Shown here piece after piece: positions 36,872 through 49,900 of a stretch of DNA of 64,000 bases (the stretch's first letter is position 1; every line of letters starts with the position of its first letter). The translations under genes were made by a program, and so were the position numbers. The notes under the pieces were generated by a model. It was not told the origin of the DNA. It searched no databases and was given only the letters and a program-made list of their open reading frames with translations. Source of the stretch: Arenicola marina (Eukaryota > Annelida > Polychaeta > Arenicolidae); NCBI GenBank assembly GCA_964019135.1, contig OZ025248.1, positions 44,447,670 through 44,511,669 on the forward strand. The letters are read 5' to 3'.

Positions 36872-38133
36872 TGTGGCCAAGTACAGTTAGAGAATGCACT
36901 ACGACCACAGCCGGTGTGATTTCCGTTGTTTATTAAATCGGTAGAAAACGGTGGCCCTGCAACATAGTGAACCAAAATAAACACTCATGCAGGCAACCAC
37001 TATACACAATCACTCAGTGAGACAATTCCCATAGCCATACGTCATACTACATAAATACATATAATACAAGCTAGAGGTGGGCTTAATATATAATATATAA
37101 GCTTGGTAACGAGACAGGTAAAACAATGTGATTAGAACTTAAAATATAAACACACGTTGTATATAAACACACGTTGTGTAGTCAACTGTGTAGGTGCCGA
37201 GTGTAAGACAAAGAAACGTAAACAAACAGCGTAATCCCTCGGCACAATAACAATTAAATGGCCGCGGCCCTATAGCGGCCTACAGACCATGCAATAAAGT
37301 ACGTGGACAACAACAACCACCGACTCAAACTGGTAAACCAACACAAGATACGACAGATTAAACCAATTTAGTACCAATAAAGAATTAAACTGTATTATAG
37401 CATCACTATACGTGGGAGTAGATATAAATCAATCTCAACGCGGTGTAACGGCCGCCACAGCCTGTACTGACGGACCGCGCAAAGACAATACAAAGATGGC
37501 GGCCCATAACGGTTGAACGTAAAGTTCAAATATAGTGACCGTTAAATGACGGTTAAAGGTGTACACCTCCTACTTATCAAATACATCATCTTCAAATAAA
37601 ACTAAGGCAACTGGCGGTTTACCTATACAAGAAACCGAACCAACCAATGTATCTGGACGTTCAAACTGTGATAAAGAACCAGCTATAATAGAGAATCGTT
37701 ACAGGCCTATATTCAAACAGGGAATATCAAACAGACCGGTACATCGGCTTAAACCGCTTCGCCCACGACAATAATAGGGTTCAGGAAAACAATGTTTAAA
37801 CCTGTAAACATACAAGCAACTCTAGATATAAACTAGGAGATACAGGCTCAAGTAAAACCCTTACCGGTAATCTAAGTCAGTATGGATCCTGTGGTGATCC
37901 ACCGTAGGTCGTCCCGTTACTCTCCCGCTGATTCAGAAACCGCAGCCAAAACTGACGCTACAATTCAAACCGCGCGGTTTTGTCTGGATCGCTAGGGATT
38001 ATGGGTAACGGGACTACCTAAGTCGGCGGACCACCACAGAGGCGGACCAGTGCGCGAGCGTATTACTGCGCGGCAGATACCTGTCCGGAGCCGTCCGGAA
38101 TCCTCCGACATACTCCGAACCTACCCGGTTACA
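36872..38133 (-). repeat. 3' LTR (left copy)
   Basis: 1,262 bp, about a dozen differences from the right copy, most of them within the first 60 bases. AATAAA is present on the minus strand in the U3/R part. Confidence 0.93.
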
Positions 38134-40663
38134 CTCTCCCCTGCTAAAGTGTCACAGTCCCATGTGATACGTGACCAACATAAAGCCACATCATATGAAA
38201 CCAAAGACATAAATATATACATTTCGACAACGTAGCGTTGACACCAGTGCTCTCACTTCGTGTCAGTTACAACGCCCTCGGCGTCCTTAAGGAATCGCGC
38301 CGCAAGGTTCCACAACCTGACCACGATCTCCTGCGAACTGACAACACGAGGTTCTCGTTGGGGGTAGTCCTTCCGTCCCGCTGTGCGTCGTGTGGATCGT
38401 CGCGGCCCCGGTAGTCGCGGTGGTGTCCCAACAGAGCTTTCGTCTCGAGCCGCCACGTCCTCGGGTTTGTCGTCACCGGATCCTGGCAGCTGGCTTTCGC
38501 TGGCACGACGCTCTGTCGGAACCGCGGCTGGTGGGTGCTGGAGCTCAGCCTGCATGTCTGGCTCCGCCTGCAAGTCGGCCGACTTCCGCTCATTCCCGCG
38601 ATGACTCGGCCTCACATGACACCTCTGGCGTGTCTGCGGCGGGTGAACCGCCACGATAAAGCCATCGTCGTCGTCCGTGGAGTGGTCAATGATGGGGCGC
38701 GACGAGGGTTTCGGCAACTCGGGCCCACCATGTTGCGGCCGCGGCTGAGGCAACGGTTGGGGTGGCACCAGGGCCACAGTCAGGCGTAGGTTGGATCGGG
38801 TGACCTTCCTCGTGTCTCCGCCACCCACTGGCTGTACACCGTACATGTTGTACCCGAAGACCTCTGTCACCTGGTGCAGATCCGGAGCCCATCCGTCTTG
38901 CCTCGAGCTACCCGACGGTGCTTCGTTCCGCAGGTAGACGTACGCGCCGGGTCGCAGGACTGGATCTGCCCGGGCGTGCTCCTCGTCCACTGCCTCCAGC
39001 CTCTCCCCTGCTGTGAGGCTGTCATCTCCTGGGTGGTCTTTGTGGGCCTCCTGTCTAGTCCGGTCGTCCCGCTTCAATTGCCTATCGACGTCCCGATCAG
39101 CCCTTCCTTTCGAATCCGGGTTCGTTTCCGGCCGGACAGAGCCGACCGCCTGACCCGCTGGTACTGAGGCCGGTGCGGTGCAATTCTCAGGCACTGGGCC
39201 CGCCGCTGGTCCATAAGAGCGTGTGGAGAACGTCTGCACCCCTACACCTTGGCGTCCTTTCTCCGCGCCGGTCCATCTTCTCTCGCTGCAGTTCCGGGCC
39301 AGGTGACCGAGCCGACCGCAGCGGTAGCACTTCCGCTGGCTCCGCGCAGGGCAGTCGCGCTTTAAGTGGCCCTGTTGGCCGCACCTGAAACAGGCCCCTC
39401 CGCGGATCCGCCTGCCCGTCGGACAGTCCCTGACGACGTGACCAGTACGTTTACATCTGTAGCACATACGAACGAAGGTGCGTGTTGAACCAGACTCCCG
39501 AGATGTCACCACCTGGCTCACAGTGGTGCGGGACACTCGTTTCCCGCAGGATGTCCATTCTGCCCCGGCGCATTCTGTTGAGTCCGCAGGGGGCATCTCG
39601 TGGCTAGGTGGCCAACCTGGCCACAGTGGTAACACACATACGCCACCCGATGAGCCAGGTGCCCACCGCCTGGGTGGTCGGGTGTACCTGACCCTGCAGC
39701 CCTAGCCGCCTGCGTGGCGACAATCTCCTGGACGGCCTTCGTCAGGTCACACAGCACGCTTTGCTGACTGCGCATGGCGGCCATCAGCGCAGCAATACTG
39801 TCCTCACTAGGGAGTGCTGGACGTTGTGGCCGTCGACCAGGAGGACTGTCGCACTGCACCACGTGACACTCAGCCACGCTGGGGGCAGCTGACTGCCTGT
39901 CGCCCTCTTCCATCCAGAGAACACTCTTCTCGGAGGTCCATGAAGCTTATCGACGGTCGTTCCCGTACTAACTGCTTGAGACGCCGTCTCAACTGCGAGT
40001 CAAGCACTCCCTCTGCGAATTGGTCACGAAGTGAGAAGTCCGGATTGGGAAGTGCGTGAACGTCTTTAGCCTTGACCTTCTCTGTTAGCGATGACAAGGC
40101 GTAGGAGTACGCGCGCAGGGACTCTGTCGGACTCTGCCTGAGGTCATAGAACGTCCTCAACAGCTGTGACAGGGAACGCACCTCGTCGAACACACTGCGC
40201 AGGGTGTGAAACACGTCGCTGGCCTCCCGCGGACCAGGTCCCAACAATACCTCCTGCTTCGCTGCTCCCTCCAAGTGGGACACAACAAAGTCACAGGCGT
40301 CACGCGCGGACAGATCGCGCGTCCGAATGACGTGTTGCACGTCTGCGATGAAGTCTTCAAGCGGGGGATCTCCGTGGCCGGCGCCAGCGAACTTGTCGAT
40401 CCTCCGCTCCCTGGGGAGGTACACCAGCGGGGGAGCTGACTGCCCTCGCTGAGCCTCCAGTCGGCGCGCCGTGTCTCTCACTTCGGCCTGCTTCTTGGTT
40501 AAGTCTGCCACCATGGCAAGCAGACTTTCCATCGTGACGGGCTGTTCGCCCCCTTCCTCTTCAGCTGCATATGCAGCCCCGTCTCTCATCGCAAATGCTG
40601 GCACCACCGTTTTCTATTACACCGGGAGTTTGATTGCGGCGAAATCCTGCCGACTGCGCCAAT

Positions 40664-41925
40664 TGTGGCCAAGTACAGTTAGAAGCTGAACTAAAACCAC
40701 AACCGGTGTAATTTCCGTTGTTTATTAAATCGGTAGAAAACGGTGGCCCGGTAACATAGTGAACCAAAATAAACACTCATGCAGGCAACCACTATACACA
40801 ATCACTCAGTGAGACAATTCCCATAGCCATACGTCATACTACATAAATACATATAATACAAGCTAGAGGTGGGCTTAATATATAATATATAAGCTTGGTA
40901 ACGAGACAGGTAAAACAATGTGATTAGAACTTAAAATATAAACACACGTTGTATATAAACACACGTTGTGTAGTCAACTGTGTAGGTGCCGAGTGTAAGA
41001 CAAAGAAACGTAAACAAACAGCGTAATCCCTCGGCACAATAACAATTAAATGGCCGCGGCCCTATAGCGGCCTACAGACCATGCAATAAAGTACGTGGAC
41101 AACAACAACCACCGACTCAAACTGGTAAACCAACACAAGATACGACAGATTAAACCAATTTAGTACCAATAAAGAATTAAACTGTATTATAGCATCACTA
41201 TACGTGGGAGTAGATATAAATCAATCTCAACGCGGTGTAACGGCCGCCACAGCCTGTACTGACGGACCGCGCAAAGACAATACAAAGATGGCGGCCCATA
41301 ACGGTTGAACGTAAAGTTCAAATATAGTGACCGTTAAATGACGGTTAAAGGTGTACACCTCCTACTTATCAAATACATCATCTTCAAATAAAACTAACGC
41401 AACTGGCGGTTTACCTATACAAGAAACCGAACCAACCAATGTATCTGGACGTTCAAACTGTGATAAAGAACCAGCTATAATAGAGAATCGTTACAGGCCT
41501 ATATTCAAACAGGGAATATCAAACAGACCGGTACATCGGCTTAAACCGCTTCGCCCACGACAATAATAGGGTTCAGGAAAACAATGTTTAAACCTGTAAA
41601 CATACAAGCAACTCTAGATATAAACTAGGAGATACAGGCTCAAGTAAAACCCTTACCGGTAATCTAAGTCAGTATGGATCCTGTGGTGATCCACCGTAGG
41701 TCGTCCCGTTACTCTCCCGCTGATTCAGAAACCGCAGCCAAAACTGACGCTACAATTCAAACCGCGCGGTTTTGTCTGGATCGCTAGGGATTGTGGGTAA
41801 CGGGACTACCTAAGTCGGCGGACCACCACAGAGGCGGACCAGTGCGCGAGCGTATTACTGCGCGGCAGATACCTGTCTGGAGCCGTCCGGAATCCTCCGA
41901 CATACTCCGAACCTACCCGGTTACA
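40664..41925 (-). repeat. 5' LTR (right copy)
   Basis: 1,262 bp. It lies beside the primer-binding site, which orients the element to the left. Confidence 0.93.
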
Positions 41926-41929
41926 CTGA

Positions 41930-42808
41930 AATGAAAATTTGTGGTAAATTGATATCACGGGCGAGGCTAAGGGACACTATTTGGCAGTCTGGTATGGGTG
42001 GAGTATAGACAAAACCAATCTTGAATGATTGAAGGACTGATTCTTATTTGTATTTGGACCTCTTTAGTTTTGGCGGGAAAGAGCTCCACATGCAACTTTA
42101 ACACTTAACTTACCAAATTAAAAACCAAAATCAACCCACTCAGGTTACTAAATTTAAAACCAGAATTAACACTTTCCAATGCAAGCATAACCGCGTGCGA
42201 AGACGCTGCTTATATGCAAGGCGCATGGCGTAACAGCTGCCTCGTTAAGAAACTTGAATAAATGTAAGCGGTAACCTCAAACAGTTGTAACACTAAGTAC
42301 TCGAGTACACACTATAAAGTAAAACACTAGTATATATCATAGATAGTTTGGTCTAGGGTACAAGCTATCCGCTAACGCGAGAGCACAAACATGTTGGGTC
42401 TTAGTTCAGTGCCGCCAGTCAGAAAATATCTCGGTGATTACTCCAATATTAACGAAGATATCGGTCAAAAGGAGTGTGAACGGCATTAATGAATTTGAGT
42501 ATATGTATCCCATAGATATTTTCGTCAATTGACACTTATGTTTAGAAACATGTAATAGCTGCGACCTTCTTGTGCTATACTTATATATGTCAGCATTTCT
42601 TACAAGCAAATATTTTATGATAAGAGATTGCAGTCTATTGTGTTGCTTAAACATAAATAATGAAACGCTGAACTCGTATAATGATGTGAGCGGTAGAATC
42701 TTATTCATTACGAATAACGGTGCTGACTGGGCCCATTTATTGACTCCAAACAATATGCGGAACTGCTTTTTTTGGGATTATGATAAGAGGGGTTAAAAAG
42801 CTATTCCA
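41930..42808. other. No gene seen; right flank of the LTR element
   Basis: Contains the inverted 38-bp match to 36649-36686 and two 30-bp units related to 36595-36660. Frames at 42406-42796 carry no motif. Confidence 0.45.
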
Positions 42809-42940
42809 CTAGGCTCCCCATACTTCAATAAAATACAATAGATATGGTGATACAAAACAATTATATAAAATCCGCAGGGTGTCATTGGTTAATATTTTCC
42901 TTGGACAAGTGATTCTTCTAATACTAATTGTTTTTAAATT
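42809..42940 (-). mobile_element. Short LINE reverse-transcriptase fragment
   Basis: The minus strand encodes TNDTLRILYNCFVSPYLLYF followed by IEVWG and a stop. This is the pattern of the region after the RT active site in CR1/Jockey-like non-LTR elements (TLxxLYxxxxxPYLxYxxEVWG). Only about 40 codons are recognisable. Confidence 0.5.
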
Positions 42941-43059
42941 GTACATTTCCATAAATTTATTGTGGACGAAGTGGCACATGCATGACCAGAGGAAAAAAAC
43001 GTCAGCGATGCACAGGTTGAAGACATGGTAACCAGGGTTCATACAGGCAAGGGTCCATC

Positions 43060-43620
43060 TAGCCCTGATACATGGCTGCTCATACGCGCTGGTACCCGAC
43101 GCGCGAGAGAGCCATGAAGTGCACCCCACATGAGGCCAGGAATTGGTGGGGGTGTTTGTGCATCTTGTAGGCTTTTGCCCTTATCAATAAATCGTCTACC
43201 TTCCAAAGCGATAAAAGGTAATTCCACAATTGTTGAACTTTTCTTTCGTTGTCTTATATTCGCTGGGGGCATTTAAAAAAGTGTCATTACTGCAATAAAC
43301 AACACATTTTTCTCGACACTCGCTCCGCCATTTTGGCGTATCTTCCGTTGCGAGATTCTCAAAGTGACGGAGCGAGTTTGCGTAAACTTGCTCTTTAGTG
43401 CATGTATAAAAGGCTGACATTGAATATGAAGCCACGAAAGAAAAGTTTAACACTTGTGGAATTACTTTTCATCACTTTTGATGGTAGGGGATCTAGTGAT
43501 AAGGGCAAATAGCTACATGATGCACATGCACCCCCACCAATTCCTGGTCTCATGCGGGTTGTACTTCAGGACTCTCGCGCGTCGGGTACCAGCGCGTATG
43601 AGAGTCCTGTATCAGGGCTA
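43060..43620. mobile_element. Foldback element with about 200-bp inverted ends (Mutator-like MITE)
   Basis: Long inverted repeats, about 43060-43265 and 43415-43620, begin TAGCCCTGATAC and end GTATCAGGGCTA, and are about 80% alike. They enclose about 150 bp of spacer. Flanks GGGTCCATC (43051-43059) and GGTTCCATC (43621-43629) are a 9-bp target duplication with one mismatch. Long TIRs with a 9-bp duplication fit the Mutator superfamily. There is no coding capacity. It lies 0.3 kb beyond the IAP stop codon. Confidence 0.8.
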
Positions 43621-43953
43621 GGTTCCATCAAATTCAAGCCTTTTTAAGGAAAGCACTAGAAAAATACAAGGAATTTTCAAGAATTTTGTTATCCTCTCTG
43701 GTCTCTTTTAAGCATACAAATTGCAAAACTTGGGACTAACGCAAGCGCAAGGAGCGAAATTAATGGCGTATCACGCAACAATGTACACCAGGATAATATC
43801 GGATTGACCCAATTCGTAACGGTTGCTAAGGGAACACACGGGAACAAGGGACACTTTTTTTTCGCCTTTTATTTTATTGGACTAAAACCGACAAATGGAA
43901 TTCTTTGATTCGGTATGACAGTTAGTCAATTCTTAACTTTGCTTTTTACTTTA

Positions 43954-46900
43954 TTAGGAGAGGAAAACTCGCACGGTTCCCCGGATACTTTGTCGACATA
44001 TCGGACAGAGACGCAGGGCCGGGGCGCAGTTTCCGCAGCACACGAGGTGGCCGCACGGCAGGAAGACGATGTTCACCTCAGAGTCCATGCACACCTTGCA
44101 CATGCGCTGCTCCTTCATGCGGTCGTTCTCTTCAGCCAGAGAACCCGGATCTGTAATGATAGAACAAGGACAGGGTTAACAATAGCACACGGGAGGGGTG
44201 TGTTACCTTTTGAGGGTCAACATCAGGGGTAGACTCCTACTTTCATTATGGTCTGACTATATGGTACTGCTCCAACGGACTTTCAGGATACCATCGTCAA
44301 TATGAGGTCTCGACTCCTACTTTCATTATGGTCTGACTATGGTACCGTTTGTTCCAACCGGACTTTCAGGATACCATCGTCAATATGAGGTTTTGACGCC
44401 TACTTTCATTATGGTCTGACTATATGGTACCGTTTGTTCTAACGGACTTTCAGGATACCATCGTCAATATTAGGTCTCGACTCCTACTTTCATTATGGTC
44501 TGACTATGGTACCGTTTGTTCCAAGTGACTTTCAGGATACCATCGTCAATATGAGGTTTTGACGCCTACTTTCATTATGGTCTGACTATCTGGTACTGTT
44601 CCAAGGGACTTTCAGGATACCATCGTCAATATGAGGTTTTGACGCCTACTTTCATTATGTTATGATTATCTGGTACTGTTCCAAGGGACTTTCAGGATAC
44701 CATCGTCAATATGAGGTCTTGACTCCTACTTCCATTATGGTCTGACTATATGGTACCGTTTGTTTCAAGGGACTTTCAGGATACCATCGTCAATATGAGG
44801 GCTCGACTCCTACCTTGATCGTCGTCTGAGTCTCTGCCTCCCTCGGCACCCTGGGTCTCGAGGCTCTCTGGCTCTTCGGGGTCAAGTTCTTCCGGGTCCC
44901 CGGGGGTCTCACCCTCACCCTCTCCCGGCTTGCGGACCTCCTGGTCGACGGCCGCACGCTTCTTCTTCTCCTTCAGCCTCAGCCGCTTCCTCTTACCTGT
45001 ATGGTGGGGATCAGAACAGATAAAGCACCAATGTAACATATAGGCCGCTTCCTCTTACCTGTATGGTGGGAATCAGAACATATAAAGCACCAATGTAACA
45101 TATAGGCCGCTTCCTCTTGCCTGTATGGTGGGAATCAGAACATATAAAGCACCAATGTAACATATAGGCCGCTTCCTCTTGCCTGTATGGTGGGAATCAG
45201 AACATATAAAGCACCAATGTAACATATAGGCCGCTTCCTCTTGCCTGTATGGTGGGAATCAGAACATATAAAGCACCAATGTAACATATAGGCCGCTTCC
45301 TCTTGCCTGTATGGTGGGAATCAGAACATATAAAGCACCAATGTAACATATAGGCCGCTTCCTCTTACCTGTATGGTGGGGATCAGAACATATAAAGCAC
45401 CAATGTAACATATAGGCCGCTTCCTCTTGCCTGTATGGTGGGAATCAGAACATATAAAGCACCAATGTAACATATAGGCCGCTTCCTCTTACCTGTATGG
45501 TGGGAATCAGAACATATAAAGCACCAATGTAACATATAGGCCGCTTCCTCTTACCTGTATGGTGGGAATCAGAACAGATAAAGCACCAATGTAACATATA
45601 GGCCGCTTCCTCTTACCTGTATGGTGGGAATCAGAACATATAAAGCACCAATGTAACATATAGGCCGCTTCCTCTTGCCTGTATGGTGGGAATCAGAACA
45701 TATAAAGCGCCAATGTAACATATAGGCCGCTTCCTCTTGCCTGTATGGTGGGAATCAGAACATATAAAGCACCAATGTGACATATAGGCCGCTTCGTCTT
45801 GCCTGTATGGTGGGAATCAGAACATATAAAGCACCAATGTAACATATAGGCCGCTTCCTCTTGCCTGTATGGTGGGAATCAGAACATATAAAGCACCAAT
45901 GTAACATATAGGCCGCTTCCTCTTACCTGTATGGTGGGGATCAGAACATATAAAGCACCAATGTAACATATAGGCCGCTTCCGCTTACCTGTATGGTGGG
46001 AATCAGAACATATAAAGCACCAATGTAACATATAGGCCGCTTCCTCTTACCTGTATGGTGGGAATCAGAACAGATAAAGCACCAATGTAACATATAGGCC
46101 GCTTCCTCTTGCCTGTATGGTGGGAATCAGAACATATAAACACCCATGTGACATATAGGCCGCTTCCTCTTACCTGTATGGTGGGAATCAGAACAGATAA
46201 AGCACCAATGTAACATATAGGCCGCTTCCTCTTACCTGTATGGTGGGAATCAGAACATATAAAGCACCAATGTGACATATAGGCCGCTTCGTCTTGCCTG
46301 TATGGTGGGAATCAGAACATATAAAGCACCAATGTAACATTTAGGCCGCTTCCTCTTGCCTGTATGGTGGGGATCAGAACAGATAAAGCACCAATGTAAC
46401 ATATAGGCCGCTTCCTCTTGCCTGTATGGTGGGAATCAGAACATATAAAGCACCAATGTGACATATAGGCCGCTTCCTCTTGCCTGTATGGTGGGAATCA
46501 GAACATATAAAGCACCAATGTAACATATAGGCCGCTTCCTCTTGCCTGTATGGTGGGAATCAGAACATATAAAGCACCAATGTAACATATAGGCCGCTTC
46601 CTCTTGCCTGTATGGTGGGAATCAGAACATATAAAGCACCAATGTGACATATAGGCCGCTTCGTCTTGCCTGTATGGTGGGGATCAGAACATATAAAGCA
46701 CCAATGTAACATATAGGCCGCTTCCTCTTGCCTGTATGGTGGGAATCAGAACATATAAAGCACCAATGTAACATATAGGCCGCTTCCTCTTGCCTGTATG
46801 GTGGGAATCAGAACATATAAAGCACCAATGTGACATATAGGCCGCTTCGTCTTGCCTGTATGGTGGGGATCAGAACATATAAAGCACCAATGTAACATAT

Positions 46901-49900
46901 AGGCCGCTTCCTCTTACCTGTATGGTGGGAATCAGAACAGATAAAGCACCAATGTAACATATAGGCCGCTTCCTCTTACCTGTATGGTGGGAATCAGAAC
47001 ATATAAAGCACCAATGTGACATATAGGCCGCTTCGTCTTGCCTGTATGGTGGGAATCAGAACATATAAAGCACCAATGTAACATATAGGCCGCTTCCTCT
47101 TGCCTGTATGGTGGGAATCAGAACATATAAAGCACCAATGTAACATATAGGCCGCTTCCTCTTGCCTGTATGGTGGGAATCAGAACATATAAAGCACCAA
47201 TGTAACATATAGGCCGCTTCCTCTTACCTGTATGGTGGGAATCAGAACATATAAACATCAATGTAACATATAGGCCGCTTCCTCTTGCCTGTATGGTGGG
47301 AATCAGAACATATAAAGCACCAATGTAACATATAGGCCGCTTCCTCTTACCTGTATGGTGGGGATCAGAACATATAAAGCACCAATGTAACATATAGGCC
47401 GCTTCCTCTTGCCTGTATGGTGGGAATCAGAACATATAAACATCAATGTAACATATAGGCCGCTTCCTCTTGCCTGTATGGTGGGAATCAGAACATATAA
47501 AGCACCAATGTAACATATAGGCCGCTTCCTCTTACCTGTATGGTGGGGATCAGAACATATAAAGCACCAATGTAACATATAGGCCGCTTCCTCTTGCCTG
47601 TATGGTGGGAATCAGAACATATAAAGCACCAATGTAACATATAGGCCGCTTCCTCTTGCCTGTATGGTGGGAATCAGAACATATAAAGCACCAATGTAAC
47701 ATATAGGCCGCTTCCTCTTGCCTGTATGGTGGGAATCAGAACATATAAAGCACCAATGTAACATATAGGCCGCTTCCTCTTACCTGTATGGTGGGAATCA
47801 GAACATATAAAGCACCAATGTAACATATAGGCCGCTTCCTCTTGCCTGTATGGTGGGAATCAGAACATATAAGCACCCATGTGACATATAGGCCGCTTCC
47901 TCTTACCTGTATGGTGGGAATCAGAACATATAAAGCACCAATGTAACATATAGGCCGCTTCCTCTTGCCTGTATGGGGGCAATCAGAACATATAAACATC
48001 AATGTAACATATAGGCCGCTTTCTCTTACCTGTATGGGGGCAATCAGAACACATAAACACCAATGTGACATATAGGCCGCTTCCTCTTGCCCGTATGGTG
48101 GGAATCAGAACATATAAACACTGACAAACATGGGACAAAACGAGTGGTATAGATGAAATAGTTTGTATATTTTATCATATTTAAAGGGAAAAGCTTATCT
48201 TTGAAATAAATTTTTTTTTTGCGAATTGTATCATACATGTAAAATAGGTCATCTTGGGGCGCATGCGCAATTCCCTTTAAATTAAACCCCTCGTAACATG
48301 GCGATGCACAATGTTAACAACCTATAAATAGATCGTTACAATGTCGGCTCGTGCGGAGTATCGTATGTTTCAAGATACACGAGGTGGTCATTTACATGTG
48401 TATTCGATGTTGGCAGCCTTTTGAAATAAATAACGTCTACAATTGGTAAACATTAGCATCATCATTGGACGTGTTGAACTATAGTATGTCACGTACTCTT
48501 CGTTAAAGCTTGCTCACTTGCACCAGAAGCCGCCGCCCCCGACGATGCGGACGAGGCGCTGGGTGGGCCTGAGGGGGTGGGTGCCCCTGACGACGCGTGA
48601 GAGGCCTGGGTTCGGGTGGGTCGGGCCCGGGGGCCCCCGCGCTCCTCCTCCTCCTGGGCGTCGAACACCGCCTGGATCAGGCTCGCCGAGGTAGGAAAAT
48701 CGTTTCCTACGGAGGCAAACAAGAAGTAATAGGGTAATGGAAAACCAAAATGGCCACTTCATTGACCGTAGAATAATATCATCATGTCAAGTAAAATAAA
48801 GTATCAATTGTAACAGCATTTCAATTACAATTGCAATATCATATCACAATCTCACTTATAACCGCATGAGATCTCGTACCGATGCGAATAACAACTTATC
48901 CTTAAGACCATAGTAAGTGCTCGGCAACTAAACAAAAACATACAAATATTCGGTAAATCCATGGAATTATATTTTGACTTGAAACGAGTATACGTATTTC
49001 TCAAGTATAAACACTGCATTTCATCCTTTTTCATTCAAATTACTTGCCGAATATTATACAATTCTAGTCCTGCCAGCAGCAGGCTGCCCTTACTGGGCTA
49101 GTCCTGCCAGCAACAGGCTGCCCTTACTGGGCTAGTCCTGTCAGCAGCAGGCTGCCCTTACTGGGCTAGTCCTGTCATCAGCAGGCTGCCCTTACTGGGC
49201 TAGTCCTGTCATCAGCAGGCTGTCCTTACTGGGCTAGTCCTGCCAGTAACAGGCTGCCCTTACTGGGCTAGTCCTGTCAGCAACAGGCTGCCCTTACTGG
49301 GCTAGTCCTGTCATCAGCAGGCTGCCCTTACTGGGCTAGTCCTGTCATCAGCAGACTGCCTGTACTGGGCTAGTCCTGCCAGTAACAGGCTGCCCTTACT
49401 GGGCTAGTCCTGCCAGTAACAGGCTGCCCTTACTGAGCTAGTCCTGTCAGCAACAGGCTGCCCTTACTTGGCTAGTCCTGTCATCAGCAGACTGCCTGTA
49501 CTAGACTAGTCCTGTCATCAGCAGGCTGCCTTTACTGGGCTAGTCCTGTCAGCAGCAGACTGCCTGTACTGGGCTAGTCCTGTCAGCAGCAGGCTGCCCG
49601 TACTGGGCTAGTCCTACCAGCAGCAGGCTGCCCTTACTGGGCGAGTCCTGTCGGCAGCAGGCTGCCCATACTGGGCTAGTCCTGTCAGCAGCAGACTGCC
49701 TGTACTGGGCTAGTCCTGTCATCAGCAGGCTGCCCTTACTGGGCTAGTCCTGCCAGCAGCAGGCTGTCCTTACTGGGCTAGTCCTGCCAGCAGCAGGCTC
49801 CCCTGACTGGGCTAGTCCTGTCAAATGCAGGCTGCCCATACTGGGCTAGTCTTGTCAGCAGCAGACTGTCTGTACTGGGCTAGTCTTGTCAGCAGCAGGC

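Larger units (their letters stand above)
36872..41925 (-). mobile_element. Gypsy (Ty3)-type LTR retrotransposon, defective, young (fossil)
   Basis: A 5.05-kb element on the minus strand with two 1,262-bp LTRs (TG...CA ends) and a 4-bp CTGA target duplication (36868-36871 and 41926-41929). Inside the 5' LTR (right copy) is a primer-binding site at 40644-40661, matching the 3' end of tRNA-Ser(UGA). Next to the 3' LTR is a polypurine tract (38134-38145, purine-rich on the minus strand). Parts seen: a capsid-like gag region about 39.9-40.6 kb, CCHC zinc knuckles (CFRCGQQGHLKRDC type) about 39.2-39.6 kb, and a tail like the C-terminal domain of integrase about 38.3-39.0 kb. Protease, reverse transcriptase, RNase H and the integrase core are not present. 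The element is therefore broken and non-autonomous, with a few breaks. LTR identity of about 99% by eye means a recent insertion. Confidence 0.9.

Noticed and set aside
38383-40439. Several plus frames inside the LTR element
   Set aside because: Antisense shadows of GC-rich gag-type sequence on the minus strand.
46003-48071. Minus frames reading [13 protein letters not shown] repeats
   Set aside because: They are translations of the 62-bp intronic array, including copies of the exon 7 edge; not separate genes.
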